Shown here: positions 26,583 through 36,464 of the stretch, one piece after another
Layout: every line of letters begins with the position of its first letter
How positions within the stretch are numbered: position 1 is the first letter of the stretch
Origin: Paenibacillus marchantiophytorum
Lineage (GTDB): Bacteria; Bacillota; Bacilli; Paenibacillales; NBRC-103111
Assembly: GCF_014640555.1 (NCBI RefSeq)
Contig: NZ_BMHE01000001.1
Coordinates: 296,337-360,336, forward strand
Reading direction: 5' to 3'
DNA length: 64,000 bases
The notes under the pieces: model-generated
Seen by the model: the letters and a program-made list of their open reading frames with translations, nothing else
The model's database searches: none
What the model was told of the DNA's origin: nothing
Program-made: the position numbers and the translations under genes

Positions 26583-27149
26583 TTAAGTCTTTATTTGCTG
26601 AATCAAATCATTGCGTGTCAAAATGGTCAATGGATAAATCCGCTTGCCTTTGGCAAGTAAAAAAGCGATCGTAGAATCAAACCCGGCAATCAATGCTTGC
26701 TCTAAGCTGATCTCGGCAAGTTCACGAATACGATCAACACTGGGAAAGTCGCGTCCTGGCTCCATATAGTCTGCCAAACAAACGATTTTATCGAGCAATG
26801 TCATCGCTTCACGACCGGAGGTGTGGTAACGAATGGCATCCAAAACTTCTTCATCCACGATCCCAAATTGGGATTTGGCGATAAAGGCTCCGGCATGGGA
26901 ATGCCATAGTTCTTTGTCGAACTGCAACAAGTCCTGCGGCAAGGCGTTGTCCCTAATAATCTTAGCTTGCTCTTGTACAGGCCAATACTTGCAATAATCG
27001 TGCAAAATAGCTGCCAAGTCCGCTTTCTCCGTATCTCCGCCAAAACGCTTGGCTAAGATCACACTGGTTTCCATAACGCCAAGCGTATGCAGCCAGCGTC
27101 TTTCAGGCATTTGTTCCTTAACAGCGGCAATCAGCTTCTCACGATTCAT
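26583..27149 (-). CDS. yqeK: YqeK, HD-domain diadenosine tetraphosphatase
   Basis: A 188-residue HD-superfamily hydrolase: RRWLHTLGVMETSV (His21), AAILHDYCKYWP (His50-Asp51), LWHSHAGAFIAK and RYHTSGREAMTLLDKIVCLADYMEPGRDF. The YqeK family hydrolyses Ap4A symmetrically. It overlaps nadD by 11 bases in the conserved nadD-yqeK-rsfS order. Confidence 0.94.
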   Translation of the reverse strand: MNREKLIAAVKEQMPERRWLHTLGVMETSVILAKRFGGDTEKADLAAILHDYCKYWPVQEQAKIIRDNALPQDLLQFDKELWHSHAGAFIAKSQFGIVDEEVLDAIRYHTSGREAMTLLDKIVCLADYMEPGRDFPSVDRIRELAEISLEQALIAGFDSTIAFLLAKGKRIYPLTILTRNDLIQQIKT

Positions 27150-27726
27150 ACAATCGGTTCACCTCCATGAAACGATTCACAGCCTCTGGAACCAAGTAGC
27201 GAACAGAGCGTTTGCGCTGCCTTTCCTCACGAATAATCGTTGAAGAAATATCTACTTGCGGCATGGGGACGAGCGATACCCGACTACGAATAGGCAAGGG
27301 AAGCTGATCCATATCGAGTTCATAGCCAGGCCTTGCTAAACCAATAAAACGAATATGCCGCACGATGTCATCGATGCGATGCCACTGCGGCAAATATTGA
27401 ACCATATCTGCACCTATAATATAAGCAAATTCTGTATCCGGATATTCCTTGAGCAGCAGCTCAATGGTCTGGATACTATAAGATACGCCGCCTTTGGTCA
27501 TTTCGATATCAATCGGCCGAAAAAAAGGATTGCCTTCAGCGGCAAGGCAAACCATTTCCCAACGCTGCTGGATCGATGCCTTTGGGGCATTTGGCTTGTG
27601 CGGAGGCACATTAGCCGGCATCAGCCAAACTTCATCCAGACCTGCTTCCACCCTCGCCCGCTCTGCGGCGATCAAATGCCCGGTATGAATCGGATCGAAG
27701 GTTCCTCCCATAATTCCGACCAGCAT
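27139..27726 (-). CDS. nadD: Nicotinate-nucleotide adenylyltransferase
   Basis: A 195-residue nucleotidyltransferase that adenylates nicotinate mononucleotide in NAD synthesis. Signature GIMGGTFDPIHTGHL (ATP-binding HxGH), LMPANVPPHKPN, FAYIIGADMVQYLPQW and the C-terminal VDISSTIIREERQ. GAGGTGG precedes the ATG. Lies within the conserved yhbY-nadD-yqeK series. Confidence 0.96.
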   Translation of the reverse strand: MLVGIMGGTFDPIHTGHLIAAERARVEAGLDEVWLMPANVPPHKPNAPKASIQQRWEMVCLAAEGNPFFRPIDIEMTKGGVSYSIQTIELLLKEYPDTEFAYIIGADMVQYLPQWHRIDDIVRHIRFIGLARPGYELDMDQLPLPIRSRVSLVPMPQVDISSTIIREERQRKRSVRYLVPEAVNRFMEVNRLYES

Positions 27727-27738
27727 GCTTCCACCTCT

Positions 27739-28032
27739 TTAGCGCGGCAGTTCGATCTTCTTCTTGTCACGCGATTCTTTGTAGAGCACAACCATTTTGC
27801 CAATAACCTGCACAAGCTCAGCTCCGGATTTCTCCGCAAGCTCCGTACCTACCTCATCGCGATCTTCGCCGCTGTTGTTGAGTACGGTAATTTTGATCAG
27901 TTCACGCACTTCCAGTGCTTCTTGGATATGACGAATCAAATGTTCGTTCACTCCGCCTTTGCCAACTTGAAAAATTGGATCTACATGGTGCGCCATGGAG
28001 CGCAAATAACGTTTCTGTTTGCCTGATAACAT
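27739..28032 (-). CDS. yhbY: YhbY-family RNA-binding protein (YqeI)
   Basis: A 97-residue CRM-domain protein (MLSGKQKRYLRSMAHHVDPI, QVGKGGVNEHLIRHI, ELIKITVLNN, ELVQVIGKMVVLYKES) associated with ribosomal subunit assembly. ATG at 28032, with AGAGGGAC upstream, is used in place of an ATG 18 bases earlier; family members start at this residue. Member of the yqeG operon. Confidence 0.93.
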   Translation of the reverse strand: MLSGKQKRYLRSMAHHVDPIFQVGKGGVNEHLIRHIQEALEVRELIKITVLNNSGEDRDEVGTELAEKSGAELVQVIGKMVVLYKESRDKKKIELPR

Positions 28033-28052
28033 AGATGTCCCTCTATTCATTC

Positions 28053-28913
28053 TTATTCAGCTAACGACTGTTCTACCACCTGTCTCATCGCCGCTACGGG
28101 CGCAGGGGTACCAGTCCAATATTCGAAGGCATATGCGCCTTGATAAATAAACATGCCAAGTCCGCCATGGATGCGGGCACCTTTGGCTTCCGCTTCACGC
28201 AAAAATCGCGTGATCCGCGGATTATAAATCAAATCACTGACTAAATGGTGTGCGCGCAGCAGCTCTATCGGCATTGGAAGCTCATCGACATGAGGATGCA
28301 TGCCAGCTGATGTTGTATTGAGTACAAAATCAACCTCATCCACAATATCCCCAAGCTCATCAAGCCCCAGTCCAACAGTCTTCGTATAGGCGCTGATTGT
28401 TTCCGCAAGCTCAATGGCACGTTCCTTGGTGCGATTTGCTATATAAATACAGGCTACACCTTCTTTGGCCAGCGCGTAAGCAACACCTCTTGCCGCGCCG
28501 CCAGCCCCAAGGAGAAGCACACGTTTACCTGTCAGTACAATGCCCGTCTCTTCTTTAAGCGATCTAACATACCCGATGCCATCGGTGTTGTAGCCGACAA
28601 GCTTGCCAGCTTCATTCACGATGGTATTCACAGCGCCAACAATTCTGGCGCCTTCATCAATCGCATCGAGATATGGCATGACTTCCACTTTGTGCGGAAT
28701 GGTTACATTGATTCCACGATAGCCTAACGCCCGAATCCCGCGAACCGCATTGCCCAGCTCATCAGGACGAACATGAAAAGCTGCGTATACCGCATTAATG
28801 CCGGCTTCTTGAAAAGCCCGATTTAACATAATCGGGGAACGGGAGTGCCGAATCGGATCTCCGAATACCCCGTATAGAATCGTATGACTGTCAATTGTGC
28901 GGCTCTTCTCCAT
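28053..28913 (-). CDS. aroE: Shikimate dehydrogenase
   Basis: A 286-residue AroE: shikimate-binding FGDPIRHSRSPIMLN, catalytic Lys in NVTIPHKVEVM, Asp in NTDGIGYVRSL, NADP-binding Rossmann motif LLLGAGGAARGVAYAL and the IANRTKERA turn that selects NADP. It reduces 3-dehydroshikimate in the aromatic pathway. GGAGGAAACC precedes the ATG. Same place in the operon as B. subtilis aroD. Confidence 0.96.
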   Translation of the reverse strand: MEKSRTIDSHTILYGVFGDPIRHSRSPIMLNRAFQEAGINAVYAAFHVRPDELGNAVRGIRALGYRGINVTIPHKVEVMPYLDAIDEGARIVGAVNTIVNEAGKLVGYNTDGIGYVRSLKEETGIVLTGKRVLLLGAGGAARGVAYALAKEGVACIYIANRTKERAIELAETISAYTKTVGLGLDELGDIVDEVDFVLNTTSAGMHPHVDELPMPIELLRAHHLVSDLIYNPRITRFLREAEAKGARIHGGLGMFIYQGAYAFEYWTGTPAPVAAMRQVVEQSLAE

Positions 28914-28930
28914 GGTTTCCTCCGGTCTCC

Positions 28931-30046
28931 CTATATCAATGCTTCACGCGCGATAACTTTAATCCCCTTAGGTGCATGAACGGCAAGTTCCGCTCCAGCG
29001 ATACTATTGACACGGATCCAACCCAAACCTGAGATCAGCACATCCATCTGTTTCCCCTTAGGAATGTGCAGCGGATGCTTCACAAACTTAGGCAGTTCTT
29101 CCAGATCTGCTAGATTCGGAGGCGCCAGCATAACACCTTTGTGCTCCTCATACAACGCATCCGCACGTTCTAGTTTGGTGCGGTGAATTTGCACCGCATT
29201 GGATGTATAGCAAGTAAAGGACTGATGCTCCCCTTTAATAAAGTCAAATCTGGCTAAGGCGCCAAAAAATAACGTTTGGGCTTCATTCAATTGAAAAACC
29301 ATCGGTTTTAGCGGCTTATCCGGCATAATGCGGGCTAAGTCACGCTTCTTCACCACTTCTGTTAACCGGTGCCTATGAACAATCCCCGGCGTATCCACAA
29401 TAAATTTCCCGTCATCTAACGGGATCTTCACGAGATCCAGCGTGGTGCCAGGGTACTGCGACGTCGTAAGTTCCGAATCCAAGTCGCTGTAGTCGCTGAT
29501 CAAGCGGTTAATCAACGTTGATTTGCCCACATTCGTGGCTCCAACCACATAGACATCCATGTTGCCGCGATACTCTTGCACAGCGGTAATTACACGATCA
29601 AAGCCAATATTTTTCTTCGCGCTGCAAAGAATAATATCCACGACCTTGAGATTCTCTTCCTTGGCTCTGCGCTGCACCCAATTAATAATTTTGTTGGCGT
29701 TCGTTACTTTGGGCAGCAAATCGATTTTATTGACGACAAGCAGAACCGGATTCGAGCCAACAAAGCGGGCTAAACCACTGATCATACTGCCTTCAAAGTC
29801 AAAAATATCTACGATTTTCACAACCAGCGCTTTGGTTTGACCGACGTGTCCCAACAATTTCAGGAAGTCGTCCTGCTGGAGAGTGATACTCGAAGATTCA
29901 TTGTAGTGTTTAATGCGATAGCAGCGCTGACAAATCAGCGGCTCCTTGTCCATCGCTTCGGCTGGTATGTAACCGAGCTTGCCTTTTTCTTCCGTTTGCA
30001 GAAGGACACCACAGCCTGCACAACGATTCACTGTTTCTGTAATCAT
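28931..30046 (-). CDS. yqeH: YqeH, circularly permuted ribosome-assembly GTPase
   Basis: A 371-residue GTPase involved in 30S assembly. N-terminal zinc finger (CAGCG at 9-13, CQRC near 40), then permuted GTPase motifs in the order G4 (VVNKIDLLP), G5 (CSAKK), G1 (GATNVGKST), G3 (DTPG). The C-terminal domain contains GLGWIRVNSIAGAELAVHAP. ATG at 30046 follows AGGAGG; the longer reading frame would overlap yqeG without a ribosome-binding site. Confidence 0.96.
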   Translation of the reverse strand: MITETVNRCAGCGVLLQTEEKGKLGYIPAEAMDKEPLICQRCYRIKHYNESSSITLQQDDFLKLLGHVGQTKALVVKIVDIFDFEGSMISGLARFVGSNPVLLVVNKIDLLPKVTNANKIINWVQRRAKEENLKVVDIILCSAKKNIGFDRVITAVQEYRGNMDVYVVGATNVGKSTLINRLISDYSDLDSELTTSQYPGTTLDLVKIPLDDGKFIVDTPGIVHRHRLTEVVKKRDLARIMPDKPLKPMVFQLNEAQTLFFGALARFDFIKGEHQSFTCYTSNAVQIHRTKLERADALYEEHKGVMLAPPNLADLEELPKFVKHPLHIPKGKQMDVLISGLGWIRVNSIAGAELAVHAPKGIKVIAREALI

Positions 30047-30054
30047 GAAACCTC

Positions 30055-30549
30055 CTAATTCTTCATCCTCTTCAAAGCCCACTTCTCAATACGGCGATTA
30101 ATTTTCGTAAAAAAACCTTCATCCGCAATGGAGATCGGCTGAACCAGGATCGTATAAAGCCCCAATCGATTGCCGCCTAGAACGTCTGTTAACATTTGAT
30201 CGCCTATGACCGCTGTTTGTCTGACATTCGTACCAAGCAGCTTCATAGCCTTGTGAAATGAGACGTTCGTAGGTTTCTTGGCACGATGGATGAACGAAAT
30301 GCCCAGAGGTTCGGCAAAGGCGGAAACGCGGCCATGGTTGTTGTTGGACACAATGACCACCTTGAAGCCCATCTTCTGCAGCTGTTTCAACCACTCTATT
30401 AACTCAGGAGTCGCATGCGGATCACGCGCGCCTACCAGTGTGTTATCGAGATCTGTAATGATTCCGCGAACGCCAAAATCCCAAAGGTGATTGGCATCAA
30501 TATCATAGATTGTATGTACGGACTGTCTGGGTATGAGCTTTTTCAGCAA
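30055..30549 (-). CDS. yqeG: YqeG, HAD-superfamily phosphatase
   Basis: A 164-residue HAD IIIA phosphatase: GIITDLDNTLVGARDP (nucleophile Asp motif), VVIVSNNNHGRVSAF (motif II), and KPTNVSFHKAMKLLG with AVIGDQMLTDVLGGN (motifs III/IV). The start is taken as TTG at 30549, giving MLKKLIPRQ, which matches the family N-terminus and has GGAGG eight bases upstream; the longer frame would add 53 unrelated residues. First gene of the operon that runs to the methyltransferase. Confidence 0.9.
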   Translation of the reverse strand: MLKKLIPRQSVHTIYDIDANHLWDFGVRGIITDLDNTLVGARDPHATPELIEWLKQLQKMGFKVVIVSNNNHGRVSAFAEPLGISFIHRAKKPTNVSFHKAMKLLGTNVRQTAVIGDQMLTDVLGGNRLGLYTILVQPISIADEGFFTKINRRIEKWALKRMKN

Positions 30550-30641
30550 ACAACTTCCCTCCAACTGCTTCCTCGACATATACGTGAAACTATACCATAG
30601 TGACCCGTTTGTTGCAAAAAGAAAAAGAACATATTTTCGCT

Positions 30642-31418
30642 CTAGGAACGTGCCGGAAGCGGCAGCCAGTTCAATACATTTTGAATCTTGCGATCCCAAT
30701 AGCCCCATTCATGTGTGCCTGGCTCTTCTTCATAGGTCAGGTTCAGCTTCAAATCGCGGCAATAATCACGGAACCTGATATTATCTTCATACAGGAAATC
30801 TTCCGTGCCACAGCATTGATAGAGTTCAGGCTTAACCCCTTGGTACACCGACAGTTGATCGGCCAAATGAAATAAATCGTCGCCGCTGCCTTTAATCTTC
30901 GTAACATCGCCATAAATCAGTTTGAAATCATTCGGAAAACTGATGGCCCGGCCGGAAATGTCCAAAGCTCCGGATAAGCTAGCCGCTGCAGCAAACCGAT
31001 CTGGATGCGTTAGCGCAAGCTTCATTGCTCCGTAACCGCCCATGGAAAGTCCTGCCGCATAATTCAATTCTCTTTCTTCAGCTAATGGAAAAAAGGATCG
31101 GGCGAGAGCAGGAAGCTCCTCGCTGATGAACGTCCAGTAGTTAGGTCCAGACGCCATATCGGCATAGAAGCTGCGATTCACAGCAGGCATGACCACCGCA
31201 ATGCCAAGCTCTGATGCATATCGTTCAATCGAGGTTCTGCGCATCCAAATGGTATGATCATCGGACAAACCGTGGAGCAAATAAAGTGTCGGATGCTTGT
31301 CCCCATAAACAGATGAAGCTAACCCGATTTGACTTTGCGCGGCTTGCGGCAAAATGACGTGCATCGATGCGGATACACCAAGAGAATCTGAATAAAAGTG
31401 ACAATCTATAAACGCCAT
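30642..31418 (-). CDS. Putative esterase, alpha/beta hydrolase (esterase D type)
   Basis: A 258-residue protein of the PF00756 family: [20 protein letters not shown] oxyanion region, nucleophile in [16 protein letters not shown], and the C-terminal [12 protein letters not shown] with the catalytic His. Similar to feruloyl-esterase or acetyl-esterase-like proteins (XynC/tributyrin-esterase group). No signal peptide, so cytoplasmic. ATG at 31418 has GGAGATA upstream. It follows the transglutaminase operon after a hairpin. The natural ester substrate is unknown. Confidence 0.85.
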   Translation of the reverse strand: MAFIDCHFYSDSLGVSASMHVILPQAAQSQIGLASSVYGDKHPTLYLLHGLSDDHTIWMRRTSIERYASELGIAVVMPAVNRSFYADMASGPNYWTFISEELPALARSFFPLAEERELNYAAGLSMGGYGAMKLALTHPDRFAAAASLSGALDISGRAISFPNDFKLIYGDVTKIKGSGDDLFHLADQLSVYQGVKPELYQCCGTEDFLYEDNIRFRDYCRDLKLNLTYEEEPGTHEWGYWDRKIQNVLNWLPLPARS

Positions 31419-31437
31419 ATGAATATCTCCTCTCACA

Positions 31438-31473
31438 GGGAAGCCACTCCCTATTAGGGAAGTGGCTTCTCCT
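31438..31473 (-). terminator. Hairpin between transglutaminase gene and esterase gene
   Basis: GAAGCCACTTCCC pairs with GGGAGTGGCTTCCC on the minus strand directly after the transglutaminase stop. No clear T-run follows, so it may be a weak terminator or a transcript-stabilising hairpin. Confidence 0.5.
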
Positions 31474-31474
31474 G

Positions 31475-33706
31475 CTATTTCATCTGTTCTTTTAATCGGC
31501 TTATCGACTGATTAACCGTTTGGTAATCTGTTTCTGTCGAACTCAACTGACTATACTTGGCTCGTTCAAAGAGCTCAATCACCGTTTCCAGCTCTTTTTT
31601 CATCCACTTGCTTTGATTCGCCCACCGTGTTGCCGCTTCTCTCATCGTTTCATGTTCCAGACGCAAATAGCCTCTGCGGCGGCTTAGTCGCAGCAGTTTT
31701 TCAAATTCAACAATAATTTTTTGATTAAAATTAATCACTTGTAATTCTTTGCGGCGTGTTCGCCAAGCGCTCCAAACCTCGCTTCTCATTGCGAAGTATA
31801 GGCCAGCAGCAACCACAAAAGCTGCTGCTATACCACCTAAAGTTAGCCATAGCCAAGTAAAGCTTGGCGCCGCTTCTGTTGACTCTACTTCAGGCAAGGG
31901 GTCCGTTTCTGTTGTTAACGGAACAGGAGGCGGCGTTACCTCAGGGAACAGATTCGGCAGCTTGAAGCCTGAAGTCGGTTCAAAAGATATCCAGCCGAAA
32001 CCTTCAAAATAAACTTCTACCCACGAATGGGCATCTGAATTTCTGATCGTATATGTCCCCTCAGCATTTGCATTGATTGCGGCTCCCAATTGACCCAAAA
32101 TACCAAAGTCTCTGATCTGGTCAGGTACTGGCGAGACACCTGATGAATAACCTTTTACCCAACGTGTAGGAAGACCAATCGAGCGCGTAAGGACAGCCAT
32201 AGCGGTTGAATAATAATCACAATAGCCTTGCTTCACTTCGAATAAGAAGCGATCCACGAAATCCTTGCTCTTGCCTTTTGTTTCATCCGGTGTGTTCGTA
32301 TACGGATAGTGCTCGGACAAATACTTTTCGATTAGTTTGGCTTGATCATACGGATTTGTTGCCGACTTGGTAATATCAAGTGCCAACTGCTTCACACGTT
32401 CAGGTAATTCGGTCGGCACTTGCAAATACTCAGCCCAATCCGGCTTGTTCGTATAATCGGCTTTCACTTCACGCAATAAGGCTTCTTCCAGAATCGGCTC
32501 CTGTGTCGTAATGACATAATCTTTGGGATAATTGCTTTTGCCTGTAAAACGGAGTTCCGATTGACGAGGTGACCATAAAATTCGTTGGAACGGATTCTCG
32601 CCTTGATTCACTTCGTCTATTTTCTGAATAGCAAATCCTCCGAACAGCACGGGAAATACCTCTTCCCGCTGCATGACGACTTTCTGTTTCACCTCTTGCG
32701 TTTGCAGCATGGACTGATCGAATCGCGGGTCAAGCGGAAGCGGGTTCAAATTAACGCGATTAACCGGAAGCTTGCGCTCAGTAGGACTAGCCTCCCACCC
32801 TTTTCCATTATATAAGGCACGCGTTTCTCCACGGAAGTAGGTTCGTCTCGTTGTTTCAACCGTCATGACCGGTGTGTAATCATAACGGAAGCCGCCTCCC
32901 AGCCGGCTGTCATCACGGCTGTAGCCAGAGGAAGCATCAGCCGTAGAAGCTGTAACACTGATGCCTTTGCCTAGAAGCGGAACGGATTCTCCGCGGCTGA
33001 CCTTCCAGGCTGTGTAGGGATCGGTGATAATCGGACTCACCGTTGGTGCAACAAGTCCAACCAGAAAGGTTACACCGACAATCAAAACAACGGGTACGAT
33101 CAGCGCTGACGGGTAATCCGTGATGGTTTCCCAAATCACAGGCGCGCGTTCCTTCAAGCGGGCCATATGGCGAAGCATCAACAGCGAAAAGCCGCAAAGA
33201 ATGACAATGGCAACCTGTGGCCATAGAAAAATCGTGCTGAAGGAATCACGGATGGCAAAAAACATGACACTGACGAAAATTAGCACGACGATCCGCACTC
33301 TGGATTGAACAGACCACATAGCGAATTGATACGTGACGCAAGCCGATAGGCTGAACCAAATGAAAGGTTCCAATTGCCCGGCATTTAAAGCAATCCAGCG
33401 CAAAGTTTCATGCCATGATGTCACATGCACAGCGACGAAGTGATAACCCATTCCCCAGCCGTGCAGCCATAGTATCAACAGGAATTGCAGAATGAAACGC
33501 CATGCGCCGTGGAGTCGAGGCAAGAAGTACGTAAATGCGATCAGGCACAATGAAGCTGTGACGAAAGAGACAGTTTGGGGAAGCCACAGACCATCCTCTT
33601 TCATAATCCAAATCACGAATTGATAGAGGAAAACCCCGGTCAGAATGGCGCTGACACGCTGCTCCCAATCGGCAAACAGAAACTTTTTCCAGATGGAGTT
33701 AGGCAT
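31475..33706 (-). CDS. Membrane transglutaminase-like protein
   Basis: A 743-residue protein with about six N-terminal membrane helices (to residue 230), an extracytoplasmic transglutaminase core with the Cys-His-Asp triad ([42 protein letters not shown]), a Pro/Thr-rich linker ([18 protein letters not shown]), a further helix near 620 and a cytoplasmic C-terminal DUF4129-like region. The gene overlaps the DUF58 gene by eight bases. With MoxR and DUF58 it forms a widespread operon of unclear role, probably cell-surface protein assembly or cleavage. Confidence 0.9.
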   Translation of the reverse strand: MPNSIWKKFLFADWEQRVSAILTGVFLYQFVIWIMKEDGLWLPQTVSFVTASLCLIAFTYFLPRLHGAWRFILQFLLILWLHGWGMGYHFVAVHVTSWHETLRWIALNAGQLEPFIWFSLSACVTYQFAMWSVQSRVRIVVLIFVSVMFFAIRDSFSTIFLWPQVAIVILCGFSLLMLRHMARLKERAPVIWETITDYPSALIVPVVLIVGVTFLVGLVAPTVSPIITDPYTAWKVSRGESVPLLGKGISVTASTADASSGYSRDDSRLGGGFRYDYTPVMTVETTRRTYFRGETRALYNGKGWEASPTERKLPVNRVNLNPLPLDPRFDQSMLQTQEVKQKVVMQREEVFPVLFGGFAIQKIDEVNQGENPFQRILWSPRQSELRFTGKSNYPKDYVITTQEPILEEALLREVKADYTNKPDWAEYLQVPTELPERVKQLALDITKSATNPYDQAKLIEKYLSEHYPYTNTPDETKGKSKDFVDRFLFEVKQGYCDYYSTAMAVLTRSIGLPTRWVKGYSSGVSPVPDQIRDFGILGQLGAAINANAEGTYTIRNSDAHSWVEVYFEGFGWISFEPTSGFKLPNLFPEVTPPPVPLTTETDPLPEVESTEAAPSFTWLWLTLGGIAAAFVVAAGLYFAMRSEVWSAWRTRRKELQVINFNQKIIVEFEKLLRLSRRRGYLRLEHETMREAATRWANQSKWMKKELETVIELFERAKYSQLSSTETDYQTVNQSISRLKEQMK

Positions 33707-34982
33707 AACGTTTTGCCCCTCCCAACAGATTGGGCAAGTCCGTTAATTGGTTGACCTCATACCCCATATAACCCTGCGAACGGATAGCTTTAATCCAATC
33801 TTCTTGTTTATCCTGCTGTGCACCCAGTGGTTTGCTAGCTTGAGGAGACCTATCATGGACCCAGATATGACAAGGATTCATTTGCAAATGCTCCAGATAC
33901 GTTAATACCTGCATCATCACGGCTCCTTTCTGCGGAGAAATGATAACGAAGAAACAACCAGCTGGCAGCTCGCGTGTATGTTCCTTGAGGATCTGATTCA
34001 AGGAGCGATAGCCATCTGCTTCGACGCCGACTAGATGCTTGAGAATGTGTTTGTGATGATTCTGGCTTTGTTTCGCTTCAAAGAACGTGGATTCCTTGCC
34101 GATGGAAAGCAAGCCTAACGCCAAATCGCGACTGGCACCGTAGCGAAATAACGAAGCTGCTACAGATACTGCCAGCTCAAATTCAGCTACTTCCCCATAA
34201 GCACGGGCGGTGCGATCCAGCAAGATGATCGTTTTGGGAAGCGATTCACGCTCGAACTCTTTGGACTTCCATGTCCCTGTTTTGGCTGTGGCATTCCAGT
34301 GAATCCGAGATAGCCGGTCCCCATAAATATATTCGCGCACCCCGTTGATTTGCGTCGTTTCACGGTGGGCTCTCGTCGTTGTCGAGTGATGCTGCATCCC
34401 TTTGAGCATTTGGTGAAATTGCGCCCACTCCCGAATCACGACCGTTTGCGGATATACCGTTAGCGACTGCGTAAGATCCAAACGGCCTTTGTGCTGAAAG
34501 AAGCCAAAAATATCCTCTGTCAAACACTCCGTAGCGCCAAACTTATAATACCCTCTTCGCAAAGGCGGTGTGCTGTACAGCAATTCCCCTTTCCTTTTCC
34601 AATCTGGCACAAGCGATCCTTCAAAAATGGTTTCTTCGCCATTCAGACGGATGAGTTGGTCCCTGATCATCATATACGGGATCGGCCAAAAGCCGGGGAT
34701 TTGCACGCCAATTCCAATCTGCAAGGATTGCCCTGCTTCCAGTTGGGCTTCCTGGCCCAGATTAGAAAGCTTGCGAGTTCCTTGTGCGCGTCTGATGCCG
34801 CTCCAATTGCCTGATAGCAGGTAGATGGATAAGAGCGTTATGATGATAAAAAGCATCGAAGCGAGCTTACCGCCTTGGAACAGCAGGAAGAACAAGCTTG
34901 CGGTGAAGCAGGCGATCAGAAGCCATAGAGGTGCCGGAAACCGGGGCCGCGCCCCGAATCGTTTGAATACCGGTCGATTCAT
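33699..34982 (-). CDS. DUF58 domain-containing protein
   Basis: A 427-residue protein: two membrane helices near 17-60, then a hydrophilic region with the DUF58 signature (YIYGDRLSRIHWNATAKTG, followed by KEFERESLPKTIILLDRTA) and a von Willebrand-like C-terminal half. DUF58 proteins are encoded next to MoxR ATPases and transglutaminase-like proteins. Four bases separate it from moxR. The molecular function is unknown. Confidence 0.9.
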   Translation of the reverse strand: MNRPVFKRFGARPRFPAPLWLLIACFTASLFFLLFQGGKLASMLFIIITLLSIYLLSGNWSGIRRAQGTRKLSNLGQEAQLEAGQSLQIGIGVQIPGFWPIPYMMIRDQLIRLNGEETIFEGSLVPDWKRKGELLYSTPPLRRGYYKFGATECLTEDIFGFFQHKGRLDLTQSLTVYPQTVVIREWAQFHQMLKGMQHHSTTTRAHRETTQINGVREYIYGDRLSRIHWNATAKTGTWKSKEFERESLPKTIILLDRTARAYGEVAEFELAVSVAASLFRYGASRDLALGLLSIGKESTFFEAKQSQNHHKHILKHLVGVEADGYRSLNQILKEHTRELPAGCFFVIISPQKGAVMMQVLTYLEHLQMNPCHIWVHDRSPQASKPLGAQQDKQEDWIKAIRSQGYMGYEVNQLTDLPNLLGGAKRYA

Positions 34983-34986
34983 AGGC

Positions 34987-35946
34987 TCACTTCTCCAATC
35001 GTACCGGCACGCGGACCTGCTCGAAAATCGCGCCGAGAACGGAAGAGATCGTGGCTCCGTCCATGCGGGCTTCCGTATGAAGAATCATCCGATGGCCAAG
35101 CACATAGGGAGCAAGGTACTTAATATCATCCGGAATGACATAATCTCTTCCTTGCAGAAAGGCAAATGATTTGGAAGCAAGCACTAGCGACAGTGTAGCT
35201 CGCGGACTTGCTCCTAGGAACACTGCTTGATGATCGCGTGTTTTGCGAGCTATGGTCACTAAATAATCGGCAACAGCTTCATCCAGATGAACATGCTTAA
35301 CCTGGTCTTGAATCGAGAGTACCTCCGCGGTGTTCATTACAGCTTGCAGCGACTCCATCGGGTGCAGCTTGCTCTGGGAAGCAATCATCAGCTTCTCGGC
35401 AGCTTCACTCGGATATCCCAAACTTAGCTTAATCATGAAACGGTCCAGCTGCGCTTCCGGCAATATGTAGGTGCCTTCGAAATCAATCGGATTCTGCGTG
35501 GCGAGCATCAGAAACGGCGAAGGAAGTTCATGAATATCCCCGTCAACCGTGATATGCTGTTCTTCCATCGCTTCCAGAAGCGCTGACTGGGTTTTGGTCG
35601 TAGCCCGATTGATCTCATCGACGAGTAAAATATTCGTCATAATCGGTCCTGAACGAAACAGAAACTTCTCTTCTTTGGGATGATATATAGAAACACCGGT
35701 AATATCCGAAGGTAATAAATCGGGATTGCATTGAATGCGGCGAAATTGACCGTCTATCGAGCGAGCAAGTGCTTTGATCAGAACTGTCTTGCCTGTTCCA
35801 GGAACATCTTCCAGCAAAACATGTCCGCCGGCCAGCATCGCAGTAAGTAATAATTCAATCTCAGAGCTCTTGCCAAGTATGCAGGATTCTAAATTCGCTT
35901 TCAGCCTAGCCAGAACTTCTACATGATGATGGGTGGCAGTTTCCAT
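34987..35946 (-). CDS. MoxR-family AAA+ ATPase
   Basis: A 319-residue ATPase: Walker A EDVPGTGKTVLIKALA, Walker B ILLVDEINRATTKTQSAL, sensor 1 LATQNPIDFEGTYILPEAQ, arginine finger DRFMIKL and sensor 2 in GASPRATLSLV. MoxR proteins act as chaperones for assembly of VWA/DUF58 partners. AAGGAGG precedes the ATG. First gene of the moxR-DUF58-transglutaminase operon. Confidence 0.95.
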   Translation of the reverse strand: METATHHHVEVLARLKANLESCILGKSSEIELLLTAMLAGGHVLLEDVPGTGKTVLIKALARSIDGQFRRIQCNPDLLPSDITGVSIYHPKEEKFLFRSGPIMTNILLVDEINRATTKTQSALLEAMEEQHITVDGDIHELPSPFLMLATQNPIDFEGTYILPEAQLDRFMIKLSLGYPSEAAEKLMIASQSKLHPMESLQAVMNTAEVLSIQDQVKHVHLDEAVADYLVTIARKTRDHQAVFLGASPRATLSLVLASKSFAFLQGRDYVIPDDIKYLAPYVLGHRMILHTEARMDGATISSVLGAIFEQVRVPVRLEK

Positions 35947-36067
35947 GTCTTGATCCTCCTTAAAGTTTGCGTTGCGTAAATCCAGTTTACAGCAAAGCTT
36001 TTCGTCCGTATACTTGCAATTCCTCTAAATTTATTTGTTAAAATTAACCATGCTGTTTAGACGCAGA

Positions 36068-36100
36068 ACAAGCCCTTTCGGTTCGATCCGAAAGGGCTTG
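36068..36100 (-). terminator. Terminator of the spoVA cluster
   Basis: AAGCCCTTTCGG pairs perfectly with CCGAAAGGGCTT around a six-base loop, 14 bases after the spoVAEb stop. The following TTGTTCTG is a weak T-run. Confidence 0.7.
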
Positions 36101-36113
36101 TTGATCACTTTAT

Positions 36114-36464
36114 TTATCCTTTGGGTTTCACAAAGACGGCAGCTATGAAAGAGAAGATAATGGCTGCCGAAATCCCCGCGCTTGTGACCTTGAAAATACC
36201 GGTAATAATGCCGATATAGCCATCTTTATGCAGTTCTTCAAGGGCGCCGTGCACGAGCGCATTGCCAAAGCTGGTGATCGGCACGGTAGCGCCAGCACCA
36301 GCGAATTCAATGAAAGGATCGTACAAGTTGCAACCGTCCGCGATTGCTCCTAAAACGACGAGCGTACTCATCGTATGTGCAGGTGTCAGTTTCCCTACAT
36401 CCATGAGCAGTTGCCCAAACACGCAGATCGCGCCGCCGATAATAAAAGCCCATACAAAACTCAT
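36114..36464 (-). CDS. spoVAEb: Stage V sporulation protein AEb
   Basis: A 116-residue membrane protein with about four helices ([20 protein letters not shown] at the N-terminus; [45 protein letters not shown]). The [14 protein letters not shown] motif is shared with SpoVAC. SpoVA proteins form the spore inner-membrane channel for dipicolinic acid. The ATG overlaps the spoVAD stop by four bases. Confidence 0.93.
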   Translation of the reverse strand: MSFVWAFIIGGAICVFGQLLMDVGKLTPAHTMSTLVVLGAIADGCNLYDPFIEFAGAGATVPITSFGNALVHGALEELHKDGYIGIITGIFKVTSAGISAAIIFSFIAAVFVKPKG